DNA of 64,000 nt from Caldicellulosiruptor hydrothermalis 108. Its GTDB lineage: Bacteria > Bacillota > Thermoanaerobacteria > Caldicellulosiruptorales > Caldicellulosiruptoraceae. The DNA lies in the NCBI RefSeq assembly GCF_000166355.1, contig NC_014652.1, positions 2,590,501 to 2,654,500 of the forward strand, in the 5' to 3' direction. The translations under genes and the position numbers were made by a program. This document shows, one piece after another, positions 15,527-25,900 of this stretch; position 1 is the stretch's first letter; the number at the start of each line of letters is the position of its first letter. The notes below the pieces were generated by a model. The model was not told the origin of the DNA. It saw nothing but the letters and a program-made list of their open reading frames with translations, and ran no database searches.

Positions 15527-17548
15527 TTAAGATACATTACTTTGCTGCTGTAGCCCCTGAGAAACCTGTTCAGTTTTCTCTTCTTTTTCATCTTCTTTTG
15601 CAAGAAGGATTGAATTTAGTATTTCCTGCTTTATCTTTTTGACATTCTCATCCTCTGTCTCTTTTGCCTTGAACTCAACACCAAGTTCTTTTGTCAAAAG
15701 CAAAGTCAGTAGCATTTCAAACGCATTGAAAGAAATGGAAGATGACTTCTCGCCCATTGCAACAACTGTCTCGGGAACAATATCTATGCCAGTTTTCTCT
15801 AAAGCCTGAGTAAACTTGCCCATGACATCCTGCAGAACTTGATATTGCGGTCCACCGTATGCCTTTACCTGTTCTTCTATTGCAATTGCCCGGCCAATAC
15901 CAATTCGCGCTTCTTTTTCTGCTTCTGCCTCAGCCAAGGCTTTAATCTTTTGAGCTTCTTGAAGTGACCTCTGATATTCTGCCTTTCCTTGGTTTGTCTG
16001 AATCTGAATATTTATCTCAGACTCTGTCAAAAGTTTTTGCTGTGCAGCCCGAGCTTCTGCCTCTCTGAGCTCTCTTTCTTTTTCTGCTGCTTTTTGCTGG
16101 CGTGAGTATGTCTCTATCTGCTCAAGGGCAATTTGCCTGTCGCGAAGCTGCTCTAAAATTGCGTCTATCTTGTTGTCGTTTGGAGATGACATTGGCGTTC
16201 CAATTAAAACCTCTTCAAGTTCCAAGTTGTAATGAGCAAATCTCTCTTTCATCTCTTCAGATGCCATTTTCTGAATCTCATCTCTTTGCTGAATAAGCTC
16301 AATGAGGGTCTTTTTCTGCCCTATATTTTTAAAGTATGCAGATACCATCGGGTCAAGAGTCTGTTCAACAAGCATCTTCAAATCTCCAAATCTTTGGACA
16401 ACCAAAGGAGCTTTCCTGTAGTCTATGTGAAGAACAACCGCCAATGGTAGCGACGGTTCAAACGCATCTTTTGTGATTAAACTTACTTCTTTGAGGTTTT
16501 CGTCATAGCGGTGCGTGCCTGTCTGGTTGCTTATCCATTTTAGAATTATGTTTGTAGTTGGAACCTTCACAATTTTGCCAGCGTAGGTGTTAAATGCGTA
16601 TTTTCCAGGCATCAGAGGATCTTTCCAAACGCCTCTGTATCCTTTTTCAACAAGCTCACCATGTTTGTAGTCCTCACCCGATGTATCCTGCCCTTTTGGT
16701 CCAACATATGATACAACAACTCCGACATATCCAACTTCAATGACCGTTTTGTCAATCAGCTCAACTGTGGCAAAGAGACGGTTTATAAAGTATGTCCCTT
16801 CAACAAGCACCTGAAGCTGTCTTCCACGAAATCCACCTGCTTTTAAAAACTTTTCGGGGTCCTGGAAGTTGTTGTGATAAGTCTCAGGGTCAGATGGGTC
16901 ATCGCCAACAGTTGGTGCGACAATATCACCACTTGGAAGTGATGGTCCGTCGTGTACAGTTACAATCCCAACCTTGTCCTCTGTTATTACAATCGGTCTG
17001 AAAGCATTTCGTGATTTTAAAGTCTGGACCATCTTCTCTATCATCTCTTTTTCCTCTTTGTTGCCCATTGGGAGATAATAAATTTTGTCCTCTGTGATGA
17101 CTATAAACTGCGCAAGGTTAAATGCATATGTTCCTTCACGAAGAATAGCTCGCTGCGGACCCCTCTGCCCTCCATTTTCCAAAAAGGCGCGCACATCTTG
17201 AAAGTTGTTGCACTCAGGAATTACCCTGCCAAGTGTCTGGGTTGGTTCTAATGGTTTCCCATCTCTTGCAAACACATAGCCAATCTGACCCTGCGGAATT
17301 GTGACAAGAGGCACAATATGAACTTTGTACATAAGCGGTGTTCTAAAATGAATACCACCTCTTAAAACTTCTGGCTGAAAGCCTGCTTCACCGTGCAGCG
17401 CTATAATCTGTTCATCCAGTGAACCTTTGAAAGACCACCACTTTTCAACAATTCCCACTTTGTCATTTGGAATGACGCGAAGACCTATGAGCTTAAGTAA
17501 AATATAAATGGAAATTAACACACCAGCAACTTCAAGCAATACGCCCAC
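15527..17548 (-). CDS. SPFH/band-7 (flotillin-like) membrane protein with repeated N-terminal modules
   Basis: 673 residues. A hydrophobic anchor at about 3-24 is followed by several related beta-type modules. DKVGIVEKW (29), GQIGYVFARDG (87), DKVGIVTVHDG (191) and GYVGVVVSYVG (273) mark module starts. NNFQDVRAFLENGGQRG (114) and NNFQDPEKFLKAGGFRG (226) are a clear duplication. An SPFH core follows (about 340-470), then an alanine/glutamate-rich coiled coil with QQKAAEKERELREAEARAAQ near 480-560, and a charged tail. Flotillin-like proteins form membrane-bound oligomers. The repeated modules ahead of an SPFH domain recall the arrangement of major vault protein, which is an inference. It is probably monocistronic. 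Confidence 0.82.
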   Translation of the reverse strand: MGVLLEVAGVLISIYILLKLIGLRVIPNDKVGIVEKWWSFKGSLDEQIIALHGEAGFQPEVLRGGIHFRTPLMYKVHIVPLVTIPQGQIGYVFARDGKPLEPTQTLGRVIPECNNFQDVRAFLENGGQRGPQRAILREGTYAFNLAQFIVITEDKIYYLPMGNKEEKEMIEKMVQTLKSRNAFRPIVITEDKVGIVTVHDGPSLPSGDIVAPTVGDDPSDPETYHNNFQDPEKFLKAGGFRGRQLQVLVEGTYFINRLFATVELIDKTVIEVGYVGVVVSYVGPKGQDTSGEDYKHGELVEKGYRGVWKDPLMPGKYAFNTYAGKIVKVPTTNIILKWISNQTGTHRYDENLKEVSLITKDAFEPSLPLAVVLHIDYRKAPLVVQRFGDLKMLVEQTLDPMVSAYFKNIGQKKTLIELIQQRDEIQKMASEEMKERFAHYNLELEEVLIGTPMSSPNDNKIDAILEQLRDRQIALEQIETYSRQQKAAEKERELREAEARAAQQKLLTESEINIQIQTNQGKAEYQRSLQEAQKIKALAEAEAEKEARIGIGRAIAIEEQVKAYGGPQYQVLQDVMGKFTQALEKTGIDIVPETVVAMGEKSSSISFNAFEMLLTLLLTKELGVEFKAKETEDENVKKIKQEILNSILLAKEDEKEEKTEQVSQGLQQQSNVS

Positions 17549-17672
17549 TTGAAATCTCCACTCCTTTCACTTTTTTGACAATTTTCTCTTAATTTCGACA
17601 AAATTCGACCTGATTGTGCTAAATGTTGCTGTAAATTCTTTTGTTTCTTACTATGATATCATAATACTATTA

Positions 17673-17690
17673 TTGATACAACAGTATCAA
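17673..17690. promoter_or_regulatory. Inverted repeat upstream of the SPFH gene
   Basis: TTGATAC-AACA-GTATCAA is a perfect 7-bp inverted repeat 125 bases upstream of the SPFH start. A second palindrome, TATGATATCATA, lies 10-20 bases away. It may be a regulator site; no cognate regulator is evident. Confidence 0.4.
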
Positions 17691-17728
17691 CTTGACATTT
17701 TATTTTACAATATTATAAACGCATCAAA

Positions 17729-20700
17729 CTATTCAATTGTTGCGAAAAATTCTTGAATGTATTTATAACTCTCTTTTAGTCTCTCGACATACTCAACGTT
17801 CTCCCAAGTCTGCCAAATGTACTTTTTAACTTCAAAGTTGCTGTTTCCAGGCAGAATATCGCCAAGTTTTCCTTCTTCAAAAAGCGCACAGTAAAATACA
17901 AACCCGTCTGTTTTTGTTGTTCTGAGTATATCCCTTGAAAGCTGCTTGAAAGTCCTTTTGTCATCTAACACGGTGCGGCTTGACGGGTCTGAGACGTTCA
18001 AAAGCATCCAGGGAATTCTTATATAGATTCTATTTTTCTCCACATACCATGCATACTTTGAATCACCAAACTTGCCTTTTGGAAGAATGCTAAATTTGTG
18101 ATATATAGCTGGTATTTTTCTTCCATCTTGAGTAACTCTTTCTTTGTTAATTTGCATAATTATATTTTCAAACTTTGCACTGAAAGATATCTCCGATGAA
18201 TATCTGCCTTTTGAAATATTATAACTCGGGATTGCCAAAATTTTTGATTCATCCAAAGTAATCTTTAGCAAGAATTCCACTCCAGAAGGCAATAACAAAT
18301 TTAATTTCTCTGAAAGTTTAAACTCCCCTCTTTTTCTATCATATGTGTCAATTCCAATCAAAAGTTCGTCAGTTTTTGAAAACTCTTTGTCAAGTTCTAT
18401 CTTTAGATAAAGATATTCAGCGTTTGAAGAAATTTCTAATGATTTAATTTTACCAGCTTCTGAAATAACAAACCTGTCCTTTGGCAAAGAAGCTTCGTTT
18501 GCTAAAATCCCATAGTTTTGCTCAGGGTCAAGCCTGTTGTGCCAAAGCACATGCCTTTCATAAGGAATCATAAAAGGTTCTGTTATCCATGTCTTTTTTG
18601 CCCACTCATCCATCCACTCAAAGATAAGTCCACCAATGTAGCCTTCCCTTTTAATCGCCTTCATCATTCGAACAATGCCCTTGCCCTGACTTTCTTCATC
18701 AAGCCCGCCATGGTTATATCCATCTGGGTTCTGGTGTGCAATGCCCATTCCTGTTGCAAGACCAAACTCGGCAACAAGAGCTGGAAATTTGGTATGATTC
18801 TCCATCAATTCTCTTAGATATCCACCGTACATGAATCTTCCTTCTTCATCAGTATACTTTTTATACTTATCTTCATTGTTCATGAAGTCAGGATAGTTAG
18901 GATAAATATGATATGCACCAAAAAAGCCTGCCAAGTTATTCTTGCCAAGGTCAAAGTGATTTATATTTATTTCCGCTTTGTCGTTGTATTCCAACTCCTT
19001 TTTCCCATATTCATTGAACTCAGAAGGATGAGAAATCGGGTCTAAAGTGGGCCAGCTAACAATCGCAACAGGATGCTGCATATTGTATTTTCTTGTCTCA
19101 TATTCTAAGGCATAATCACAAGCGCTTGCAAGCCAGACTTCTGTTGGACTTCCGCGCACCTTTATATATTCTCCATCATATGTTTCAGTTTTGTTTTTGG
19201 TGTTTGTAGAAATAACTTCGTCTGGCTCAAGTTCACGGCCGATAAGAATAGCAATTGTATACATTGAAACATCGGCCGTGTAGCTGCCATAAGCCCTTCC
19301 AGTTCTTTTTGGTATCTGCGCCTTGCCATGAATTGCATCTATGACGTTTTCAATCTCTTTTTTGAAAGCCTTGTCATACTCTGCATTTAGATAGTTTTGG
19401 TCAGGCACATCTTCATCCGGCCAGATTTCTTGAATGAGATACAGTTTTTTATCTGGATTTTTTAGATTGAATACTTTTAGTGCTTTGTAAAACTCTGGCG
19501 GTGCCAAGGTATAAAGTCTTACTGTGTTTGCGTTCATTTGACTTATCATTTCAAACCATCTAAGATATGTCAGAGGATCATCTGGCATCTGTGTAAAGTA
19601 TTTGCCTGGCTGTGCCAAACCCATGTTGACACCTTTTATGAAAAACTCTCTCCAACCGTTTTGGGTAAAAATCAAAAACTTATTCTCTTGTATCCTTGTC
19701 TTGAGCGAAATTCCATTTTCAAGTTTAATAGGTTCAAAATTTGCAATGGTCTTTGTACCATTTGGTTTGATGTCGGAAATAATTCTTTTCATCATAGGCA
19801 CATATACTTTCCAGTAAAATGCGTCCTGAAATCCTGATTTTTCGAAAGTAAACATTTTGTAAAGCCTATCAGCAATACTGTACTGATAAGGCACTCTTTT
19901 AGGCTTGAGATCAGCAAAATCACCCGCAAAATAATATGAAGTGTACTGAGAAGTTTGATGTTTCAAAATGGCAGGAAATACAAGGGGAAGGTTGAAACTT
20001 TCGAGCTTTCTTTTCCCAGTTGGTGTTAAGTTAAATTTGAAGTTTGCCAACACTTTTGCACTTTTGGGCTTTACTATCTCAAACCAATAATAAAATCCTA
20101 CGTCGTTTTGAGCATTAAAATAAGCATCATAATTATTTACAAATTCAAGCTTTAAAGCTTTACTGCTAAAATCCTTGCCTTTTTCCAAAACAACTATTTG
20201 CCCACTTTCTGACAAAATCACAAACCCTGCTTTTTTAAAGCTCCATTTGGACTTATACATATTCTCATAAAGCTCAACTATAAAGTCTGGAACCTCTAGA
20301 TCTTTTTGAAGCGAGGCATAGTACCTGCCATACCATTTCGTCCATTCTATTCCAAATAAGTTTTGCAGTTCAACTGAAATATCCTCAGGTGTTGGCGATT
20401 GTAGAATGTTGAACTCTCCTATTAAAACATTGTTTTTGAGGCTTGATTTTATATAGAGAATATCATCTTTTGATACACCACCATAGATAAGGGCAGACCT
20501 TTTGTCCATCTTGCTTTCTTTTTTTAGGTCATTGTCATAAACACCATAGGCATCTGTGAGGTAAATAATTTCTGGGTTTGCTTGGTTTTCAAGAGTTTTT
20601 AGGTCAATATCTTTTGTGTGGTAATTTGAAGAGCTATTTTTCTTTGGTACAAATCCAAAATAATCTTTTTCAAGATTGTACGAATTTAAATTTGGGTTTT

Positions 20701-20902
20701 TGATTTTGAGGAAATTAAAAAGCCAAAAAAGTCCACCGTGCTCCCTGTAATCAGTGTTAGGAACTGTCTTATCAATAATCCATATATTTAAACTTTTTGT
20801 GTCTTTATGAAGCCAGGTTAATAAAGGCATTAGTAGTATAATTAAAAACAAGATTATCAATGTAGATATTACGTTTTTTGGCTTTATGCTCATTCTTTTC
20901 AT
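17729..20902 (-). CDS. Membrane-anchored glycosidase-like protein, about 1060 residues
   Basis: 1057 residues from ATG 20902 (AGAGG lies 11 bases before it; an in-frame start 18 bases earlier is possible). An N-terminal hydrophobic helix (about 12-35) gives a signal anchor. Residues up to about 330 show no family I can name. The middle resembles a glycoside hydrolase TIM barrel of the GH2/GH5 type: FFIKGVNMGLAQP, NANTVRLYTLAPPEFYKAL, YLIQEIW, then FPALVAEFGLATG, whose Glu sits where the nucleophile is expected, and GGLIFEWMDEWAKKTW. The last 250 residues look like a beta-rich domain. Activity and substrate are not known. Likely on the cell surface. Confidence 0.7.
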   Translation of the reverse strand: MKRMSIKPKNVISTLIILFLIILLMPLLTWLHKDTKSLNIWIIDKTVPNTDYREHGGLFWLFNFLKIKNPNLNSYNLEKDYFGFVPKKNSSSNYHTKDIDLKTLENQANPEIIYLTDAYGVYDNDLKKESKMDKRSALIYGGVSKDDILYIKSSLKNNVLIGEFNILQSPTPEDISVELQNLFGIEWTKWYGRYYASLQKDLEVPDFIVELYENMYKSKWSFKKAGFVILSESGQIVVLEKGKDFSSKALKLEFVNNYDAYFNAQNDVGFYYWFEIVKPKSAKVLANFKFNLTPTGKRKLESFNLPLVFPAILKHQTSQYTSYYFAGDFADLKPKRVPYQYSIADRLYKMFTFEKSGFQDAFYWKVYVPMMKRIISDIKPNGTKTIANFEPIKLENGISLKTRIQENKFLIFTQNGWREFFIKGVNMGLAQPGKYFTQMPDDPLTYLRWFEMISQMNANTVRLYTLAPPEFYKALKVFNLKNPDKKLYLIQEIWPDEDVPDQNYLNAEYDKAFKKEIENVIDAIHGKAQIPKRTGRAYGSYTADVSMYTIAILIGRELEPDEVISTNTKNKTETYDGEYIKVRGSPTEVWLASACDYALEYETRKYNMQHPVAIVSWPTLDPISHPSEFNEYGKKELEYNDKAEININHFDLGKNNLAGFFGAYHIYPNYPDFMNNEDKYKKYTDEEGRFMYGGYLRELMENHTKFPALVAEFGLATGMGIAHQNPDGYNHGGLDEESQGKGIVRMMKAIKREGYIGGLIFEWMDEWAKKTWITEPFMIPYERHVLWHNRLDPEQNYGILANEASLPKDRFVISEAGKIKSLEISSNAEYLYLKIELDKEFSKTDELLIGIDTYDRKRGEFKLSEKLNLLLPSGVEFLLKITLDESKILAIPSYNISKGRYSSEISFSAKFENIIMQINKERVTQDGRKIPAIYHKFSILPKGKFGDSKYAWYVEKNRIYIRIPWMLLNVSDPSSRTVLDDKRTFKQLSRDILRTTKTDGFVFYCALFEEGKLGDILPGNSNFEVKKYIWQTWENVEYVERLKESYKYIQEFFATIE

Positions 20903-21019
20903 AAAAATTTGTCCTCTCAATGATTTTTGATATATTTTATTTACCCACCTATTCAGAAATGGTCACAGAAAAATTAGGTATATCCCATTTTATCTCAATT
21001 AGTTTTTTATATTACGAAG

Positions 21020-21164
21020 GTTTACATTCCTCATAGTTCAGATAAAACTGGCATGATTGCAGAGAAGCTTTTATAAAATCACGCTTGTTTACATCACTCA
21101 TAGTTCAGATAAAACAACCAAATCATAAAGTGTTCTGTCTTTCTTCAACAGCGTTTAAATCCCT
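21020..21164 (-). CRISPR. Detached, degenerate fragment of the CRISPR array
   Basis: Two 29-nt repeats lie at 21020-21048 and 21087-21115. They match the main repeat except for changes in the middle (TTCCTCATAG and CACTCATAG instead of CCCTAATAG). A 38-nt spacer separates them. A third unit begins after a further 37 bases: GTTTAAATCCCT at 21153-21164 matches the first 12 bases of the repeat with one change and then breaks off. The unit length equals that of the main array, so this is its old distal end, cut off by later insertions. Confidence 0.85.
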
Positions 21165-21640
21165 CTCTCAATGTATCTTTGATTTTCTCAAAATATCTCT
21201 CGATTTCTTTAAATTTCGCTATCGAAACAAATAATATCATTCTTGATATTGCTATTATTGCTTTATTCTACCATGCGAAGATTAAACTCAACCTACTTTT
21301 TGTATTAATTTAGATATTTTACCCATATTACGGCGGGTATTTGCCCACAATAACCATGGCGTTTACCCTCTCATGTCTCTCAGGGTCTTTTCTCACTTGC
21401 CCTCAATTCCTTCGTCCCATCTACTATGGTGTGGACTTAAGTTTCAGCTCGTATGCAGGGTCTTCGCCCGTATGGAGGATGTACTCCGACCACCCGCTCT
21501 CATTTTTCAATCTACCTATAAAAAATCATTTAATTCCTTTTTCCTTCACTTCTTACCCTCAACACATTCTCTATGATTTGAACTCCTACCAAAAGGGGCG
21601 CTTTGCTTCTTGACATGACTTTATTCCATTGGGAGTTAAA
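21165..21640. other. Unassigned block between the CRISPR fragment and the IS256 relic
   Basis: The first 130 bases are AT-rich and start exactly where the truncated third CRISPR repeat breaks off. Bases 21320-21620 are clearly more GC-rich than their surroundings and contain short inverted pairs such as GGGC/GCCC around 21340, yet no convincing reading frame on either strand. It may be the remains of a mobile element or a structured RNA. I cannot name it. Confidence 0.35.
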
Positions 21641-21700
21641 ATAAAATTGTGTCCACTGTATAATTAGTATTGAAATAATCATTAAAGGGGGCTACTTGGA

Positions 21701-22943
21701 ATGAATAAAAACGAAATTTATGAAACTGTTAAAAACATGGCTCAAGAAGCAAGTATTAAATATGTATTGCTCCAAAGATGATCCTAACCGCCAAGCTTCT
21801 TTAGCAACTAAAAGTAAAACTTGCTCGATTGCTTTATGTTATCGGAAAGATAAGTAGCCTTGCTAAAAATGACAATGACAAAGGCAATGGTTTTTATTGA
21901 AGTAAAACTTGCAACACCTGCCTTATGTCTTGAAATCTCTGTCCCTCGCACACGCCCTTAGAATTTCCGACCTTCTATCCTCTTCTTTCCGCTACAAAAG
22001 AGTTGATAGTCCGTATACCGACCTTCTTATGTTGCAAGTATGTCAATGGTTATTCTTGAGCGTTCCCTTGTTCAAACTTTGAAAAACTTAAATCTTCCTT
22101 ATTCCGAAAACGAAATCCTAAAAATCAAAGAAGACCTCAAAAATGAACTTCAATTATTCAAACAAAGAGAATTGCTAACATCTGCTTTTGCTCTTATCAT
22201 CGATGGTTATTCAGAAGTGAAGTTAAGGACAATTCTAAAGGCAAACGTGCTACTTGGAATGCCAGCTTTAGTATCGACTTAGAAGGTAAAAAAGATATCT
22301 TTGTATTCTGCCATCTCTTCGGCAAAGAAAACAAGGCTGATTGGATGAAAGTTTTTGACCACTTAATTACAAGAGGTCTTAAAGAAGTTTTAATTGTCAT
22401 AAGCGATGACTTTCCAGGTATTATAGTTGCTGTCAAACTTGCCTTTTCTCTTGCTGACTATAAAGCCTTCTTTTGTCCACCTCCAACGTAATGTCTGAAA
22501 ACATATGACAAAAGAGGATACTTCAGCTTTTAACAAGAGTTTGGACAAAATCAAAATCTCTTCTTCTGATTTTGATGAAGCTGTATTGAAATTTAAAGAA
22601 CTTTGTGATGAATATTTTTCAAAATATCCTCGATTTTATTGCTGCAATATCAGAAAAAGCAGAGTTTTATCTTGCCCATATGAAATACCCCGAGGAATTA
22701 AGAAAGCATATTCTTTTCCACAGACGCCGCCTTACGTGTAAACAGCATGATTGAAAAGTAAAGAAGTAAATTCAGGTGAATACTTTCAGACTGCCAAAGT
22801 CATAGAAATTAATATTTACGCAACAAGAAGAGAACTTACGCTGTTCAAAATGGAAAAATGGAGTTCCCAGTATTAGAAAATGCATCAATAGCATAACCCA
22901 ACTTTATAACTTGCGTTATAAATTGGAAACACAAAATTCTTGA
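21701..22943 (+). pseudogene. IS256/Mutator-family transposase, heavily decayed
   Basis: Starting at ATG 21701 after an AAAGGGGG site, the plus strand encodes pieces of an IS256-type transposase in several frames. Recognisable blocks are FALIIDGY (first catalytic Asp), DLEGKKDI, the segment KENKADWMKVFDHLITRGL with VLIVISDDFPG (second Asp), YPEELRKH, and the C-terminal block ending LYNLRYKLETQNS before TGA at 22943. Stops and frameshifts separate these. The relic sits between the detached CRISPR fragment and the main array. Confidence 0.82.
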
Positions 22944-22995
22944 CAAGTCTCTCATTTTCACTCATTTTCGTTTATTACAGGAATGCTTTATAAAT

Positions 22996-25900
22996 GTTTA
23001 CATCCCTAATAGTTCAGATAAAACGTATCAGGATACATTCGAACAAGAATTGTTGATATTGAGTTTACATCCCTAATAGTTCAGATAAAACCGCCTGCAC
23101 TTCTTGTTATTCCTATCATCGCTATCTGGTTTACATCCCTAATAGTTCAGTTAAAACTGGGCCTGCTTCACGTTGTTGATAGCATTGTTAACCACGTTTA
23201 CATCCCTAATAGTTCAGATAAAACAGAATTAAAAAGTATGTCTTTTAAAAACTCTTCTCTCGTTTACATCCCTAATAGTTCAGATAAAACAAGTCCTGCA
23301 CTTCTCATATTCTCATGGGGTAGCGGTGTTTACATCCCTAATAGTTCAGATAAAACCTGTGATGAGTCAGCAGGGTCTCTTATAACTTTAGTGTTTACAT
23401 CCCTAATAGTTCAGATAAAACACAAAACTAAATTACCATTGACTTCTCCCCGCCCTAAGTTTACATCCCTAATAGTTCAGATAAAACAGTAAGGCAAGAC
23501 TCGTAGAAGATTTGAGAATGTGGTTTACATCCCTAATAGTTCAGATAAAACGCAATATATCGTCGCCTTCATAGACTTCCTGTATACGTTTACATCCCTA
23601 ATAGTTCAGATAAAACTTTCAACAAGATTAAATATTTTGCAAACTTAATTGAGTTTACATCCCTAATAGTTCAGATAAAACATTGTTAATGTCAGTAGCC
23701 ACTAATTCCACAACACCAGTTTACATCCCTAATAGTTCAGATAAAACCTTTCTTAAGGAGTGATAATTTTGTTAATTGCTTTTGAGTTTACATCCCTAAT
23801 AGTTCAGATAAAACTGGGCCAGAAGATATTAAATCTACAGAAAGCTAAAGGTTTACATCCCTAATAGTTCAGATAAAACAAAATTCTCGCCAGAAAACAT
23901 GCCAAAACTCAAATACGTTTACATCCCTAATAGTTCAGATAAAACTCTAATCTCAATTTTTTCCATTTCTTGTTTTTCTTGTTTACATCCCTAATAGTTC
24001 AGATAAAACACCAAAAATCCTTTCTTTAAAGTTGCAACAATATTATCGTTTACATCCCTAATAGTTCAGATAAAACTTCAACCTTCCAACCGATTGTTGA
24101 GTATTGATTCAAGTTTACATCCCTAATAGTTCAGATAAAACCGGTGAAGTATTGTCGCTTTGGTGCTGGAAGAAGGTTTACATCCCTAATAGTTCAGATA
24201 AAACAAAACAGAGTCTTGAAGATTTAGAGAAGCGATACGAGTTTACATCCCTAATAGTTCAGATAAAACTCTTCTCCCAAGACAACGTACGGCATAACTG
24301 CACCGTGTTTACATCCCTAATAGTTCAGATAAAACAAAAGTCAAGTTGCTAACACTTAATAAATACACATCTGTTTACATCCCTAATAGTTCAGATAAAA
24401 CTCAACGTCATCAATCAAAAAGTTGAATGCTTTTGCTGTTTACATCCCTAATAGTTCAGATAAAACTCTTGTCAATACCACCCTAATTGTTAACAAATTA
24501 TGAGTTTACATCCCTAATAGTTCAGATAAAACGCAGCTGGGAATGATATGTGTTGTAGACGAGATAAATGTTTACATCCCTAATAGTTCAGATAAAACTA
24601 GCTGTTGGACCTGCGTGCCAGGCCCTTTCGTTCCAGTTTACATCCCTAATAGTTCAGATAAAACAAATTATTGATGGTTGGAAAAATAAGTTTTTTGATA
24701 GGTTTACATCCCTAATAGTTCAGATAAAACACTACAACGACTTTTACTGTGACAGTTGATACAGCTGTTTACATCCCTAATAGTTCAGATAAAACTGTTT
24801 GGAATGCGATTAAGAACGTCTTTCTGACAATCGTTTACATCCCTAATAGTTCAGATAAAACGAGATAGTGAGGGAAAAGACAAGCGGATTTGCAGCAGTT
24901 TACATCCCTAATAGTTCAGATAAAACAGCACTCCAGCGCTGAGCTGGGGTGCTGATTTCGTATGTTTACATCCCTAATAGTTCAGATAAAACAGCACTCC
25001 AGCGCTGAGCTGGGGTGCTGATTTCGTATGTTTACATCCCTAATAGTTCAGATAAAACTCTCTCATCAAGCTCTGCTATCCATTCCCAATCCCTGTTTAC
25101 ATCCCTAATAGTTCAGATAAAACGATGGAGCAGGAAATACTTAAGTTTGTTACGACGCAGTTTACATCCCTAATAGTTCAGATAAAACGATGAGTGAGAA
25201 AAACTTCTTTGAAGAACTTTTAGCTGGTTTACATCCCTAATAGTTCAGATAAAACCTCCAATACTTTTAAGTTTGCTTAGCGTTATGCTTGCGTTTACAT
25301 CCCTAATAGTTCAGATAAAACACAAAAGCAAGTATGCTAACTGCACGATATCTTTTGTTTACATCCCTAATAGTTCAGATAAAACAGCGCTGTTGCTAAT
25401 GCGACCAATGCAGATACACTTGAGTTTACATCCCTAATAGTTCAGATAAAACTCTATGATTTTTTTAGCTATTTCCTCTTTCTTTTGTGTTTACATCCCT
25501 AATAGTTCAGATAAAACTTCACCTGTTTCCAAGTAACAAAAGAATGTAATATAGTTTACATCCCTAATAGTTCAGATAAAACCCCGTCTATCATCATCGA
25601 GCATCAGCTCCTAATCGCGTTTACATCCCTAATAGTTCAGATAAAACAATGCCTCACCTACTTCGTTGAGGTCCTTTAAACACGTTTACATCCCTAATAG
25701 TTCAGATAAAACTTTTGAGTTTGAACATTACGGGCTTTAAAGACAGGTCGTTTACATCCCTAATAGTTCAGATAAAACCTGGAAGGAAATGGGCTTATCA
25801 CCAGCAGATATGCACGTTTACATCCCTAATAGTTCAGATAAAACACAGGCTGAATATGGAGGACAAGCATAATGGAGAATTGTTTACATCCCTAATAGTT

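Noticed and set aside
21320-21620. An rRNA or tRNA fragment
   Set aside because: The composition drew attention, but none of the invariant rRNA or tRNA segments was found.
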